64,000 nt of DNA from NCBI RefSeq assembly GCF_009649685.1, contig NZ_WJPK01000001.1:252760-316759 (forward strand). The letters are read 5' to 3'. Position numbers and translations under genes: made by a program. Source of the DNA: Flavobacteriaceae bacterium EG-1 (GTDB lineage: Bacteria > Bacteroidota > Bacteroidia > Flavobacteriales > Flavobacteriaceae). Position 1 is the first letter of the stretch. Every line of letters starts with the position of its first letter. Below are positions 54,956 through 63,728 of this stretch, in pieces. The notes beneath the pieces are model-generated. The model searched no databases. It was not told the origin of the DNA and saw only the letters and a list, made by a program, of their open reading frames with translations.

Positions 54956-56101
54956 GTGAAGATAGCAATAGTATGTTACCCAACATTTGGAGGTAGTGGT
55001 GTAGTGGCCACGGAATTAGGTATTGCCTTGGCAAATAGAGGTCATGAAGTTCATTTTATAACCTATAGACAGCCAGTTCGATTAGAACTTTTGGGCAATA
55101 GAGTCCATTTTCATGAGGTAAATGTACCAGAATATCCGTTATTTAAATATCAACCTTATGAGCTGGCTTTATCAAGCAAATTGGTAGATACAATTAAACA
55201 ATATAATATAGATGTATTACACGTACATTATGCAATACCTCATGCATATGCAGGTTATATGGCAAAGAAGATGTTAGCGGAAGAGAACATCTTTATTCCA
55301 ATGATAACAACGCTACATGGTACCGATATTACTTTGGTTGGTAGTCATCCGTTTTATAAACCAGCAGTTACCTTTAGTATCAATAATAGCGATGTTGTGA
55401 CATCAGTTTCCGAGAGTTTGAAACAACAAACACTTGAAATTTTTGATGTAAAAAAAGAAATTGCTGTAGTCCCTAATTTCATTGATAAGAAAAAATATCA
55501 TTCTTCATTTACCGATTGTCAACGTTCATTAATGGCTAAAGATGATGAGAAGATTATAACCCATATTAGTAATTTTAGAAAAGTAAAAAGGATTCCAGAT
55601 GTTGTAAAGATTTTTTATAAAATTCAGGAAAGTATTTCTGCTAAACTTATTATGGTAGGTGAGGGGCCAGAAAAGGTAAAGGCAGAAAAATTGTGTCGTT
55701 CATTAGGAATAGCAGAGAAAGTTGTTTTTTTAGGTAATAGTAATGAGATAGATCGTATTTTATGCTTTTCAGATTTGTTTTTATTGCCTTCGGAAACAGA
55801 AAGTTTTGGTTTAGCTGCCTTAGAAGCTATGGTAAATAAGGTTCCAGTTATATCTAGTAATACAGGTGGAATACCAGAGGTAAATAAGCAGGGAATTACT
55901 GGATTTCTAAGTGAGATTGGCGATATAGACGATATGGCTTTAAATGCACTAAAAATATTAAAGAACGAAGAAACTCTTGATACATTTAAGACCAATGCTT
56001 ATAATACGGCGTTAAACTTCGATATTTTGAGTGTTTTACCTCTTTATGAAGATATTTATCAAAAGGCATATGAACAACGTTTTAATAAAGCAGATTATTA
56101 A
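54956..56101 (+). CDS. bshA: N-acetyl-alpha-D-glucosaminyl L-malate synthase (bacillithiol synthesis)
   Basis: BshA joins GlcNAc from UDP-GlcNAc to L-malate, the first step of the low-molecular-weight thiol bacillithiol. The 381-residue GT4 enzyme starts with GTG and the characteristic MKIAIVCYPTFGGSGVVATELG. It has LHVHYAIPHAYAGYMAKKML, TLHGTDITLVGSHP and the C-terminal nucleotide-sugar motif LPSETESFGLAALEAM. These segments set BshA apart from other GT4 enzymes. The next gene starts directly after its stop codon. BshB and BshC are not in the window. Confidence 0.94.
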   Translation: MKIAIVCYPTFGGSGVVATELGIALANRGHEVHFITYRQPVRLELLGNRVHFHEVNVPEYPLFKYQPYELALSSKLVDTIKQYNIDVLHVHYAIPHAYAGYMAKKMLAEENIFIPMITTLHGTDITLVGSHPFYKPAVTFSINNSDVVTSVSESLKQQTLEIFDVKKEIAVVPNFIDKKKYHSSFTDCQRSLMAKDDEKIITHISNFRKVKRIPDVVKIFYKIQESISAKLIMVGEGPEKVKAEKLCRSLGIAEKVVFLGNSNEIDRILCFSDLFLLPSETESFGLAALEAMVNKVPVISSNTGGIPEVNKQGITGFLSEIGDIDDMALNALKILKNEETLDTFKTNAYNTALNFDILSVLPLYEDIYQKAYEQRFNKADY

Positions 56102-56569
56102 ATGTATGTAAAAGTGCACTTGTTTTTAATCTTAGTTACCTTATTTACTGCTTGTAATGGGCAAAAAAAGATGACCGCAAATACTCAAAATAGTTCGGAA
56201 AAAATTATTTTAATTGATAAGCATAATTATAGTGGTGCTGAAGAAACAGAGACCATAATTTTTACGGAATATAAGTCATTAAAACTTTTTTATGCCAAAG
56301 TTAATAGAACTCGAAAACCAGGATTGCCTTTGCCTAATGTTGACTTTAACAATGAAATTGTTGTAGTACACTGTTCCGCCGATGAAAATTATAAAAATAC
56401 AAATCAACTTACTGTGTTAAAAGAGACCGACAATGAACTCTTTATAAGAATAGAGGAATTACCAAAAAAGAAACCGGATAATTCTGCACTTAACGTTGAT
56501 ATTGAAGTAACTCCATTTTTTGTCTATAAAATGCCCAAAACTAATAAGAAGGTAATTATAGCAAAGTAA
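56102..56569 (+). CDS. Small lipoprotein of unknown function
   Basis: This 155-residue protein has a lipobox (LVTLFTACNG) and no domain I recognise. The body has alternating beta segments and a Lys/Pro-rich stretch (ELPKKKPDNSALNVDI), ending in VYKMPKTNKKVIIAK; this could be a small protease-inhibitor-like beta sandwich. The ATG begins at the base after the bshA stop, so the two genes are almost certainly co-translated. Whether it takes part in thiol metabolism is unknown. Confidence 0.75.
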   Translation: MYVKVHLFLILVTLFTACNGQKKMTANTQNSSEKIILIDKHNYSGAEETETIIFTEYKSLKLFYAKVNRTRKPGLPLPNVDFNNEIVVVHCSADENYKNTNQLTVLKETDNELFIRIEELPKKKPDNSALNVDIEVTPFFVYKMPKTNKKVIIAK

Positions 56570-56632
56570 ATTCTTTGTTAATTAGTCTGTTTTCGGGATT
56601 TTATCGATTATTTTTCCTACTTATAGTGGTTT

Positions 56633-56664
56633 TTTGAAGCTGGTAATTATTCCAGATACATTTG
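56633..56664 (+). promoter_or_regulatory. Promoter of the OmpA-family gene
   Basis: TTTG (56633-56636), a 20-bp spacer and TACATTTG (56657-56664) give the best -33/-7 pair in the window, 30 bp before the ATG. It fits strong housekeeping expression of an outer-membrane protein. Confidence 0.65.
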
Positions 56665-56694
56665 TAGTAGTAATGGTCCCTTTATTTCCTACTT

Positions 56695-57882
56695 ATGAAA
56701 AATTCTACGCACTTTGCGCTGCTTTTTACGCTATTTACCTTTTTTACAATTTTTGGTCAAGAAGAAGAGCAGAATATACAACTGACCTCTAAGGACAGTG
56801 TAATTGTTAGTTCATCAATGCTAGGTTTAGGTTTCAATTTTGTTGATGATTCTGGTGATGTTTTCGATGAACTACTATCTGTGGGTACGCAATGGAATTA
56901 CGTACCATATCCATCAAGAATTAGTTATGGAAAATATATTAAAAGTGGATTAGGTTTTGAGGCAATAGGAACATTTAATAAATATTTAGTAGGTAATGTA
57001 ATTGATGGCGATGTCAATACTGAAGAGAAGAACTATTATGCTATTGATTCTAGGGTTTCGTATGATTTAAATAAACTAATTGGACAAACCGCTTGGTTTG
57101 ACCCCTACGTAGGTGTTGGTGTAGGCTACACGCATGCAAACGAGCAACCACGAGGGACCTATAATGCAGTAGTTGGTTTTAGAACTTGGATTTCGGATCG
57201 AATAGGAATCGATTTTAGTTCTTCAGGAAAGTGGGCCATGAGTACTGAAAATGCAACTAATCATGTACAACATGCTATAGGAGCTATATATCAATTTAAT
57301 ATTGAAAAAGGATTATCTAAGAAAGGCGAGGAAAAACTAGCACTTATTAATGAAATAGCAGAAGAAAATCAGCGAATAGCAGACTCTTTAGCTACAGTAA
57401 ATAGACTGAAAGAAGAAGCCTTATTGGCAGAACGTTTAGCTCAAGAGAAGGAAAAGGCAAGGTTGGCAGCAGCGGAGAAGGCAAAAGAAGATGCCGAATT
57501 AGCTAGAAAACAAGCGATAATAGATGAAATAAATTCATTGGGAAAAGTACGTTTCGCATTAAATTCATCATATTTAAGCAGTGAAGCCAAAGCTGTTGTA
57601 AGAGGATTAGCTGAATTCTTAGAAAATAATGCCGAAATTGAAATGAAAATTACGGCCCATACAGATTCTCGAGGTACTGATAAATATAACCTATGGCTTT
57701 CCGAACGACGAGCAAAAAGAACAGTTGATTATCTTATTTCATTAGGTATAGATACTTCTAGATTAATGAGTGTAGGTATGGGTGAAATGCAATTATTAAA
57801 TGATTGTAATGATGAAGTACATTGCTCAGAAAAGGAACATTTAGTGAATAGAAGGTCAGACTTTATGGTAAGTAAGTTCTAA
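56695..57882 (+). CDS. OmpA-family outer-membrane/peptidoglycan-binding protein
   Basis: This is a 395-residue protein. After the signal peptide (to about residue 22) comes a beta-barrel-like domain (about 40-205: SMLGLGFNFVDDSGDVFDELLSVGTQWNYVPYPSRI, then YVGVGVGYTHANEQ and AIGAIYQFNI). A highly charged helical linker (about 210-280, rich in Ala/Glu/Lys) follows, and then the OmpA C-terminal domain with ITAHTDSRGTDKYNLWLSERRAKRTVDYLISLGI, whose Asp and Arg bind diaminopimelate of peptidoglycan. It tethers the outer membrane to the cell wall. It has its own strong promoter. Confidence 0.93.
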   Translation: MKNSTHFALLFTLFTFFTIFGQEEEQNIQLTSKDSVIVSSSMLGLGFNFVDDSGDVFDELLSVGTQWNYVPYPSRISYGKYIKSGLGFEAIGTFNKYLVGNVIDGDVNTEEKNYYAIDSRVSYDLNKLIGQTAWFDPYVGVGVGYTHANEQPRGTYNAVVGFRTWISDRIGIDFSSSGKWAMSTENATNHVQHAIGAIYQFNIEKGLSKKGEEKLALINEIAEENQRIADSLATVNRLKEEALLAERLAQEKEKARLAAAEKAKEDAELARKQAIIDEINSLGKVRFALNSSYLSSEAKAVVRGLAEFLENNAEIEMKITAHTDSRGTDKYNLWLSERRAKRTVDYLISLGIDTSRLMSVGMGEMQLLNDCNDEVHCSEKEHLVNRRSDFMVSKF

Positions 57883-58010
57883 TTTAAAACGGATTAAGAC
57901 AATATTTTTATCATTGCCTTTTTTGATTTATAAAGGAGAAGAGCTTGGCGTATTAATATTCTTTGAATTATTTATTAGGAGAAGGATGAATTTGGGCTAT
58001 TTTAAGAAAA

Positions 58011-58670
58011 TTATAGTCCAATCTCAATTTCATTAAAGTCAAAAATAAAATTTTCAGGTTTATGTCTGTCATCCATATAATTAGCCGCACTGCTATGAAT
58101 ATTAAGGCCAGCATCTATTAGTCCAATTGAGTGCCAACCAAGTTTATTTGGACTTACAAAATCTTTTTTAAGATTATCGGCTATATAGTAATACTTACAA
58201 TTTGGAAAAGCCTTTTCGATATATATAAAATTTTGTTGAGATGGTTTCTCTGTGCCTATTACTTCCGAAATAACAATTACATCAATAAAACTAGCTATTC
58301 CTAAGGCATCAATCTTTGATTTTTGGGTAGATTCGCGACCATCAGTGATAATACCAATTTTTCCATTATTTTGTTTAATAGCATTAATAAAATTTAGAAT
58401 GCCAGGAAATAATTTAATACTGGGGTAATGGTTTCTGTACCAATTAATAAGTTGATTTTTTGAGACTTCGTAATTCTCCTCTAAGAAATTGAATACATTT
58501 TCTTTATTTCTATATAACGAAAACATACTAACATATAATTCTCGCCAGTTATCAGAATCAAGTTTTTTGGCGATTTCCGAATATGCTGATTTTAAGTAGT
58601 CTATTTCATTATAAAGTGTATCATCTAAATCAAAGACAATTACTGTATTTTCATCAACCTTTATATCCAT
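58011..58670 (-). CDS. HAD-family phosphatase in polysaccharide cluster
   Basis: This 219-residue HAD hydrolase has motif I FDLDDTLYNE (two catalytic Asp), motif II IITDGR, the motif III Lys in IGTEKPSQQNF and motif IV YYIADNLKKDF. The four-helix cap fits subfamily I. It overlaps the end of the ATP-grasp gene by 17 nt, indicating translational coupling and a shared pathway, perhaps removing a phosphate from the intermediate that the ATP-grasp enzyme makes or uses. It is the last gene of the minus-strand cluster. The substrate is unknown. Confidence 0.88.
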   Translation of the reverse strand: MDIKVDENTVIVFDLDDTLYNEIDYLKSAYSEIAKKLDSDNWRELYVSMFSLYRNKENVFNFLEENYEVSKNQLINWYRNHYPSIKLFPGILNFINAIKQNNGKIGIITDGRESTQKSKIDALGIASFIDVIVISEVIGTEKPSQQNFIYIEKAFPNCKYYYIADNLKKDFVSPNKLGWHSIGLIDAGLNIHSSAANYMDDRHKPENFIFDFNEIEIGL

Positions 58671-59622
58671 GTACTAAAATTTCATCATCATAGCGAATCA
58701 TGAGTAAATCGTCTTCCCAACAGTCAAAATTGGCTTCAATTTCTTTATTAGAAATATATTCTTCCAAAATCCATTTCGGATAGTTTGCACCCGCTAAATA
58801 GGATAGGGGGTAACCACCACCAAATCGTGGATTTATTTCGATACCATAAATTTTTGGTTCCGATTGATGTTTAAAAAATTGAGCTGTTAAACATCCTCTT
58901 GCACCATCAATAGTACTTAGATGTTTTTTAATATAATCCACTAATTCATTTTTAGCAGTAATACCGGTATTAACTTCACCATCGCGTACCACAATTCTTT
59001 TTCTGGGAACCACACATTTTAGGTCACCTTTTTTATCATAATACAGATCGCAGGTAAACTCATCAAACTGATCATGGTCTATATATTCTAAGAACATAAG
59101 TTTATCATTTTGAAAATGATAATCTGTAAGTTCCTCCTTAGTGCGAATTAAGTAAGTATCAACACTTCTGCTTCCATCAGAAGGTTTAATGAACATTGGT
59201 AATTTATAATTATCTTTCGAATATTCTTTTGCAATGGCAATTCCTTTAGATTCAAAGAAATCGTGAATTACCCGTTTATCTCGACATTTTCGAATAAAAT
59301 TAGTTGAGGCTATTACAGCTTGTATGTTATTTTGCAGTAGTAATTCGTTATTTTCTGCTAATAAGGCTAGCTCAGTATCAATAGTTGGAATAATTAGACC
59401 AATATTATTTTTTTTACATAGCTCAATTAGTACAGTAATATAAGAAGGGTCATTTAATCTAGGGACTTCAAAATAGGCGTCGGCAGTCTGGCATGCAGCA
59501 GATAATCTAGGGTTCATGTCTGAGGCAAATACTTGACTTTTAGGGTTTATTTTTTCGAGCTCTTTTTGAAAAGCTCTTAATAATGAAACGCGCCTACCGG
59601 CAGAAGTAATTAAAATATTCAT
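58654..59622 (-). CDS. ATP-grasp carboxylate-amine ligase-like enzyme
   Basis: This 322-residue protein has a carbamoyl-phosphate-synthase-like ATP-grasp fold. The N-terminal Rossmann-like part starts NILITSAGRRVSLLRAFQ, the ATP-binding part has LPMFIKPSDGSRSVD, and the metal site is in IYGIEINPRFGGGYPLSYLAGAN. Such enzymes join a carboxylate to an amine or thiol through an acyl phosphate. In a surface-sugar cluster it could attach an amino acid to a sugar or make an amide. It overlaps its neighbours on both sides (4 nt with the GT2 gene and 17 nt with the HAD gene). The reaction is inferred from fold only. Confidence 0.87.
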   Translation of the reverse strand: MNILITSAGRRVSLLRAFQKELEKINPKSQVFASDMNPRLSAACQTADAYFEVPRLNDPSYITVLIELCKKNNIGLIIPTIDTELALLAENNELLLQNNIQAVIASTNFIRKCRDKRVIHDFFESKGIAIAKEYSKDNYKLPMFIKPSDGSRSVDTYLIRTKEELTDYHFQNDKLMFLEYIDHDQFDEFTCDLYYDKKGDLKCVVPRKRIVVRDGEVNTGITAKNELVDYIKKHLSTIDGARGCLTAQFFKHQSEPKIYGIEINPRFGGGYPLSYLAGANYPKWILEEYISNKEIEANFDCWEDDLLMIRYDDEILVHGYKG

Positions 59623-60641
59623 TTAATAATTCTATAAAGGGGTCTAAACACTTTTATAAACGGTTTAATTGCACTTTTATGATTAAATATCCAAACCATA
59701 AACGAATATTCTAAGCCGTGATAATCTTCACCTAAGAAATTATCCAAAGGATAAGCATTAATTTTCTCAAAGTCAACTAACATTTCAGGTATCTTATCAA
59801 TAGAAATATCAGATTTCATTAAACGCACCATTAGAAAAAACACAAAAGATTGTTGTCTTGTTCTAAGTCTATTTATACATTGTTTAGATTGCGGGTGATT
59901 GGCTGGAATTGTTTTTATAAGGTCGTTATAAACGTGTGCAGCATTAGCGTTATCGAAAATTACTTTGTTGTAATGCTCTCTACTTTTATTTCGCATTGCA
60001 GAATTAGGTAATATTCTATAGCGATGCACATCTAAATCGAAATGCGCCATTTTTCGAGCTTTACAGAAAAGTTCGGCAGCTAAAATAGCATCTTCCATCC
60101 ATCTGCCTTCAATAAAACGAATACCACTTTCTATTAAAAATGCTCGATTGGTTAGAAACCACCAAATTTCATTTTTAAATTTACGCTCAGCTATATAGGT
60201 AATGCCATCTGTAATATGCAGATTATTAGCATCAATATCATTTATATTTCTAGAAGTTTTAGGACCGTCGAATTTAAAATCATGACTATGAAATGTAAGT
60301 ATGTCAAGATCATTCGCTTCAATAACAGTTAATAATTTACCCACAACATTTTGAGCTAAAAAGTCATCAGGGTCAAGAAAGAATATATATTTGCCGATTG
60401 CTTGATCAAGACCAGAATTTCTTGCTGCGCCTACACCACCATTTTTTTTGTCTAATACTTTTATACAAGAATGCTTTTTTGAATACTCATTAGCAATGGC
60501 TAAAGTATTGTCTTTAGATTCATCATTAACTACAATAACCTCAAACTCATCTGTATTCAGATTTTGATCTAAAAGACTATCTAGGCATTCCGGTAAATAC
60601 TTTTCCATGTTGTAACATGGTATGACAAAACTGAGTTTCAT
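59619..60641 (-). CDS. Family 2 glycosyltransferase
   Basis: This 340-residue protein has a GT-A fold with SFVIPCYNMEKYLPECLDSLLDQ at the start, VIVVNDESKDNT, GGVGAARNSGLDQAIGKYIFFLDPDD (the DxD metal site is within DPDD) and GRWMEDAILAAELF as the likely catalytic-base region. The C-terminal 100 residues are helical and basic, perhaps for membrane contact. It probably adds one sugar to the lipid-linked repeat unit begun by the upstream sugar-phosphate transferase. The sugar is unknown. Confidence 0.92.
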   Translation of the reverse strand: MKLSFVIPCYNMEKYLPECLDSLLDQNLNTDEFEVIVVNDESKDNTLAIANEYSKKHSCIKVLDKKNGGVGAARNSGLDQAIGKYIFFLDPDDFLAQNVVGKLLTVIEANDLDILTFHSHDFKFDGPKTSRNINDIDANNLHITDGITYIAERKFKNEIWWFLTNRAFLIESGIRFIEGRWMEDAILAAELFCKARKMAHFDLDVHRYRILPNSAMRNKSREHYNKVIFDNANAAHVYNDLIKTIPANHPQSKQCINRLRTRQQSFVFFLMVRLMKSDISIDKIPEMLVDFEKINAYPLDNFLGEDYHGLEYSFMVWIFNHKSAIKPFIKVFRPLYRIIK

Positions 60642-60723
60642 GCGATTAACAATTGGTTGTGGTAAAAATATTTCATTGAAACGGAATTCAATTTAAATTA
60701 TTGAATCATAATTCAGGGATAAA

Positions 60724-61326
60724 TTAATTTCCTTCAAAAAACTCCATAGTTGCACTAGTCGCCGAAGAAATATCATCTCTTTTGATGACCTTCATTACCG
60801 TTAGCCATAGAATTTTTACATCTAGGATAAAAGAACAATTATCGACATACCACACGTCTAAATCGAATTTTTTCTCCCATGAAATGGCATTTCTACCATT
60901 TACTTGCGCCCAACCTGTGATTCCAGGTCGAACTAAATGTCTTCTTTTCTGCTTTTCGTTATAAAGAGGTAAATATTGAACAAGCAATGGTCTCGGACCG
61001 ATAAGGCTCATATCTCCTTTTAATACATTTATTAACTGAGGTATTTCGTCTAATGATGTTTTTCTTACCATGCTACCTACTTTTGTTAAGCGTTCAGCAT
61101 CACTTAAGAGTTCGCCATTGGCATCTTTTTCATCCGTCATGGTCTTAAACTTGATTATTTTAAACACTTTTTCATTCTTACCGGGTCTAGCTTGTACAAA
61201 GAAAGCTTTTCCCTTATTCGCTATAGTTAATAAAATAAAAGCCAAAATAAATATCGGACTTGCTATTATTAAAATAGTGAGCGCTGTAAAAAAATCAAGT
61301 AATCGTTTAAAAAATGCTTTATACAT
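60724..61326 (-). CDS. Undecaprenyl-phosphate sugar phosphotransferase (WcaJ/PglC type)
   Basis: This 200-residue polyprenyl-phosphate sugar-1-phosphate transferase is the short monotopic type. A re-entrant hydrophobic helix (about 10-35, [22 protein letters not shown]) precedes the catalytic domain with FKIIKFKTM, the catalytic Asp-Glu pair in [26 protein letters not shown] and [14 protein letters not shown]. It starts polysaccharide assembly by moving a sugar phosphate onto undecaprenyl phosphate at the cytoplasmic face. It sits between the GDP-fucose genes and the GT2 gene. The sugar handled cannot be read. Confidence 0.94.
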   Translation of the reverse strand: MYKAFFKRLLDFFTALTILIIASPIFILAFILLTIANKGKAFFVQARPGKNEKVFKIIKFKTMTDEKDANGELLSDAERLTKVGSMVRKTSLDEIPQLINVLKGDMSLIGPRPLLVQYLPLYNEKQKRRHLVRPGITGWAQVNGRNAISWEKKFDLDVWYVDNCSFILDVKILWLTVMKVIKRDDISSATSATMEFFEGN

Positions 61327-61354
61327 TTTAATGATTTAATATTACAAGTTTAAT

Positions 61355-62446
61355 TTAAACTCGTTTTTTATACCATTCGTATACGGTTGCTATACCTTCT
61401 TGTAAATTGATTTTATGTTTCCAACCTAATTCGTTTAGTTTGCTAACATCTGTCAATTTTTTTAAAGTACCATCTGGTTTATCAGAATTGTAAATGAAAT
61501 CACCATTAAATCCAATTTCAGATTTAATATTTTCAGCCAAATCAGCAATTGAAATATCAGTACCTGTTCCAATATTTAAATGTGTGTTCCTAATTTCAAT
61601 TGTATCGTTTGAGATAGTATCTTTAAAATCAATGTTTTCCATAAGAAATACGCAAGCATCTGCCATGTCTTCTGACCAAAGAAACTCCCTCATTGGTTTA
61701 CCCGTACCCCAAATTTCAACATTAACAGTGTCTTTATCGACTTTATTAATACCATATTTAGAAAGTATTTTAAGGATATCATTCTTCGAACTACTTCCAG
61801 AAACACCTTCAATAGGCATTTTGTTTAAATCATCAGAAATACTTTGCCAATCATCATTTTCTAAAGCCTTACCTAAGTGAACTTTTCTTATTAAAGCGGG
61901 TAATACATGTGATTTTTCTAGGTTAAAGTTGTCGTTCGGTCCGTACAAATTGGTCGGCATTACCGAAATATAATTTGTTTTGTACTGTAAGTTGTAACTC
62001 TCGCACATTTTAATACCAGCAATCTTAGCGATAGCATATGGTTCATTTGTATATTCAAGAACATCGGTAAGAAGATAATCTTCTTTCATCGGTTGTGGAC
62101 AATTCTTAGGATAAATACAAGTACTACCTAAGAACAATAACTTTTTCACTTTATGAACAAAACTTTGATGAATAACATTGTTTTGAATCATTAAATTATC
62201 ATACATAAAATCTGCTCTATATCTGTTATTAGCAACAATACCACCAACCTTAGCTGCTGCTAAGAATACATATTCTGGTTGTTCTTCTTCAAAGAATTGA
62301 CTTACAGCCTCAGCGTTGGTTAAATCTAATTCGGAATGTGTTCTTGTAATAAAGTTAGAATAACCCTTAGCTTTTAGGTTTTTCAGAATAGCACTACCTA
62401 CAAGTCCGCGGTGTCCGGCGATATAAATTTTTGAATCTTTATTCAT
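61355..62446 (-). CDS. fcl: GDP-L-fucose synthase
   Basis: Fcl (WcaG) epimerises and reduces GDP-4-keto-6-deoxymannose to GDP-L-fucose with NADPH. The 363-residue SDR protein has the cofactor loop IAGHRGLVGSAI, FLAAAKVGGIVAN, the catalytic Ser/Tyr/Lys set in LGSTCIYPKNCPQPMKE and EPYAIAKIAG, and NLYGPNDNF. It is about 40 residues longer than the E. coli enzyme because of an insertion around residues 187-232. It lies 2 nt after gmd. Confidence 0.95.
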   Translation of the reverse strand: MNKDSKIYIAGHRGLVGSAILKNLKAKGYSNFITRTHSELDLTNAEAVSQFFEEEQPEYVFLAAAKVGGIVANNRYRADFMYDNLMIQNNVIHQSFVHKVKKLLFLGSTCIYPKNCPQPMKEDYLLTDVLEYTNEPYAIAKIAGIKMCESYNLQYKTNYISVMPTNLYGPNDNFNLEKSHVLPALIRKVHLGKALENDDWQSISDDLNKMPIEGVSGSSSKNDILKILSKYGINKVDKDTVNVEIWGTGKPMREFLWSEDMADACVFLMENIDFKDTISNDTIEIRNTHLNIGTGTDISIADLAENIKSEIGFNGDFIYNSDKPDGTLKKLTDVSKLNELGWKHKINLQEGIATVYEWYKKRV

Positions 62447-62448
62447 TT

Positions 62449-63564
62449 CTATTCGAAATAATTTAAAGTTCGATAACCACCTACTTGCAGATATCGGTCT
62501 TTTTTCATCAGCTTTATATCACTTTCCATCATATCAGCGACAAGGTCTTTTAACTCATATTCTGGCATCCATCCTAATTTATTGTTAGCTTTTGTTGCAT
62601 CACCAATTAAAAGTTCAACTTCGGTTGGTCTAAAATATGCAGGATCAACTGCTAGGATTTCTTTACCAATTTCCAATTGGTATTCAGGATTATTACATGC
62701 TTTCACATAGGCTTTTTCGTCAACCCCTTTTCCTTTGAACTCTAATTCAATACCAACTTCAGAAAAACTCATTCTAACAAAGTCACGTACAGGGGTAGTT
62801 TTACCTGTGGCAATAACCCAATCTTCAGCTTCGTCTGCTTGTAAAATCATCCACATCATTCGCACATAGTCTTTCGCATGACCCCAATCTCGCTGTGCAT
62901 CTAGATTACCTAAGAAAAATTTATCTTGTAGGCCAAGTGCAATTCGCGAAGTTGCTCTTGTGATTTTACGTGTAACAAAAGTTTCGCCACGTATTGGTGA
63001 TTCGTGATTAAAGAGAATGCCATTACAAGCATACATATTGTAAGCTTCACGATAGTTTACAGTTATCCAATAAGCATACATTTTAGCAACCGCGTATGGG
63101 CTTCTAGGGTAGAAAGGAGTGGTTTCACTTTGTGGCACCTCTTGAACTTTTCCATAAAGTTCAGATGTTGAAGCCTGGTATATTCTTGTTTTGTCAGTTA
63201 ATCCTAGTAAACGAACAGCGTCTAATATTCTTAAAGTGCCTAAACCATCTGCATTACCTGTATATTCAGGAATTTCAAAAGAAACGTGAACGTGGCTCAT
63301 AGCTGCCAAGTTGTAAATTTCGTCTGGTTGAATCTCCTTTATTAGACGAATTAGGTTGGTGCTATCTGTCATATCCCCATAATGCAATATAAAATTACGA
63401 TTTTCTATATGCGGATCTTGATATAGATGATCAATACGATCTGTATTAAATAAAGAAGACCTTCTTTTTAAGCCATGAACTTGGTAGCCTTTTTTTAATA
63501 AAAATTCGCTTAAATATGCTCCGTCTTGGCCCGTTACGCCAGTTATTAATGCGACTTTTTTCAT
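62449..63564 (-). CDS. gmd: GDP-mannose 4,6-dehydratase
   Basis: Gmd converts GDP-D-mannose to GDP-4-keto-6-deoxy-D-mannose, the precursor of GDP-fucose and related deoxy sugars. The 371-residue SDR enzyme has [28 protein letters not shown] cut here into its NADP loop [10 protein letters not shown], the catalytic Thr/Glu/Tyr/Lys region [18 protein letters not shown] and [16 protein letters not shown], plus [21 protein letters not shown]. Sequence and length are typical. With fcl next to it the cell makes GDP-L-fucose for its surface glycan. Confidence 0.96.
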   Translation of the reverse strand: MKKVALITGVTGQDGAYLSEFLLKKGYQVHGLKRRSSLFNTDRIDHLYQDPHIENRNFILHYGDMTDSTNLIRLIKEIQPDEIYNLAAMSHVHVSFEIPEYTGNADGLGTLRILDAVRLLGLTDKTRIYQASTSELYGKVQEVPQSETTPFYPRSPYAVAKMYAYWITVNYREAYNMYACNGILFNHESPIRGETFVTRKITRATSRIALGLQDKFFLGNLDAQRDWGHAKDYVRMMWMILQADEAEDWVIATGKTTPVRDFVRMSFSEVGIELEFKGKGVDEKAYVKACNNPEYQLEIGKEILAVDPAYFRPTEVELLIGDATKANNKLGWMPEYELKDLVADMMESDIKLMKKDRYLQVGGYRTLNYFE

Positions 63565-63728
63565 GTATTTTACTTATGGGGGGTTAATTGATTTTTACTC
63601 AGCCAAAAGGCCAAACTATTTTAACGTAGATTTGAGATGGCAAATATCGTGTTTAAGATGGCAACCTTAAAATAAATTGGAATAATTGTAGGAAATGGTG
63701 GATGAAGTGCTATTTTAATTAAGTAATA
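63565..63728. other. Gap upstream of gmd with an imperfect direct repeat
   Basis: These 164 bp hold no gene I can see. TTGAGATGGCAA (63632-63643) and TTAAGATGGCAA (63653-63664) form a one-mismatch repeat 21 bp apart, two helical turns, which could be a regulator site for gmd and the genes after it. No exact TAnnTTTG box faces gmd. Confidence 0.35.

Noticed and set aside
60686-60706. ATTCAAT/ATTGAAT inverted repeat between the GT2 and sugar transferase genes
   Set aside because: Almost pure AT stem with no T run on the minus strand; likely chance.
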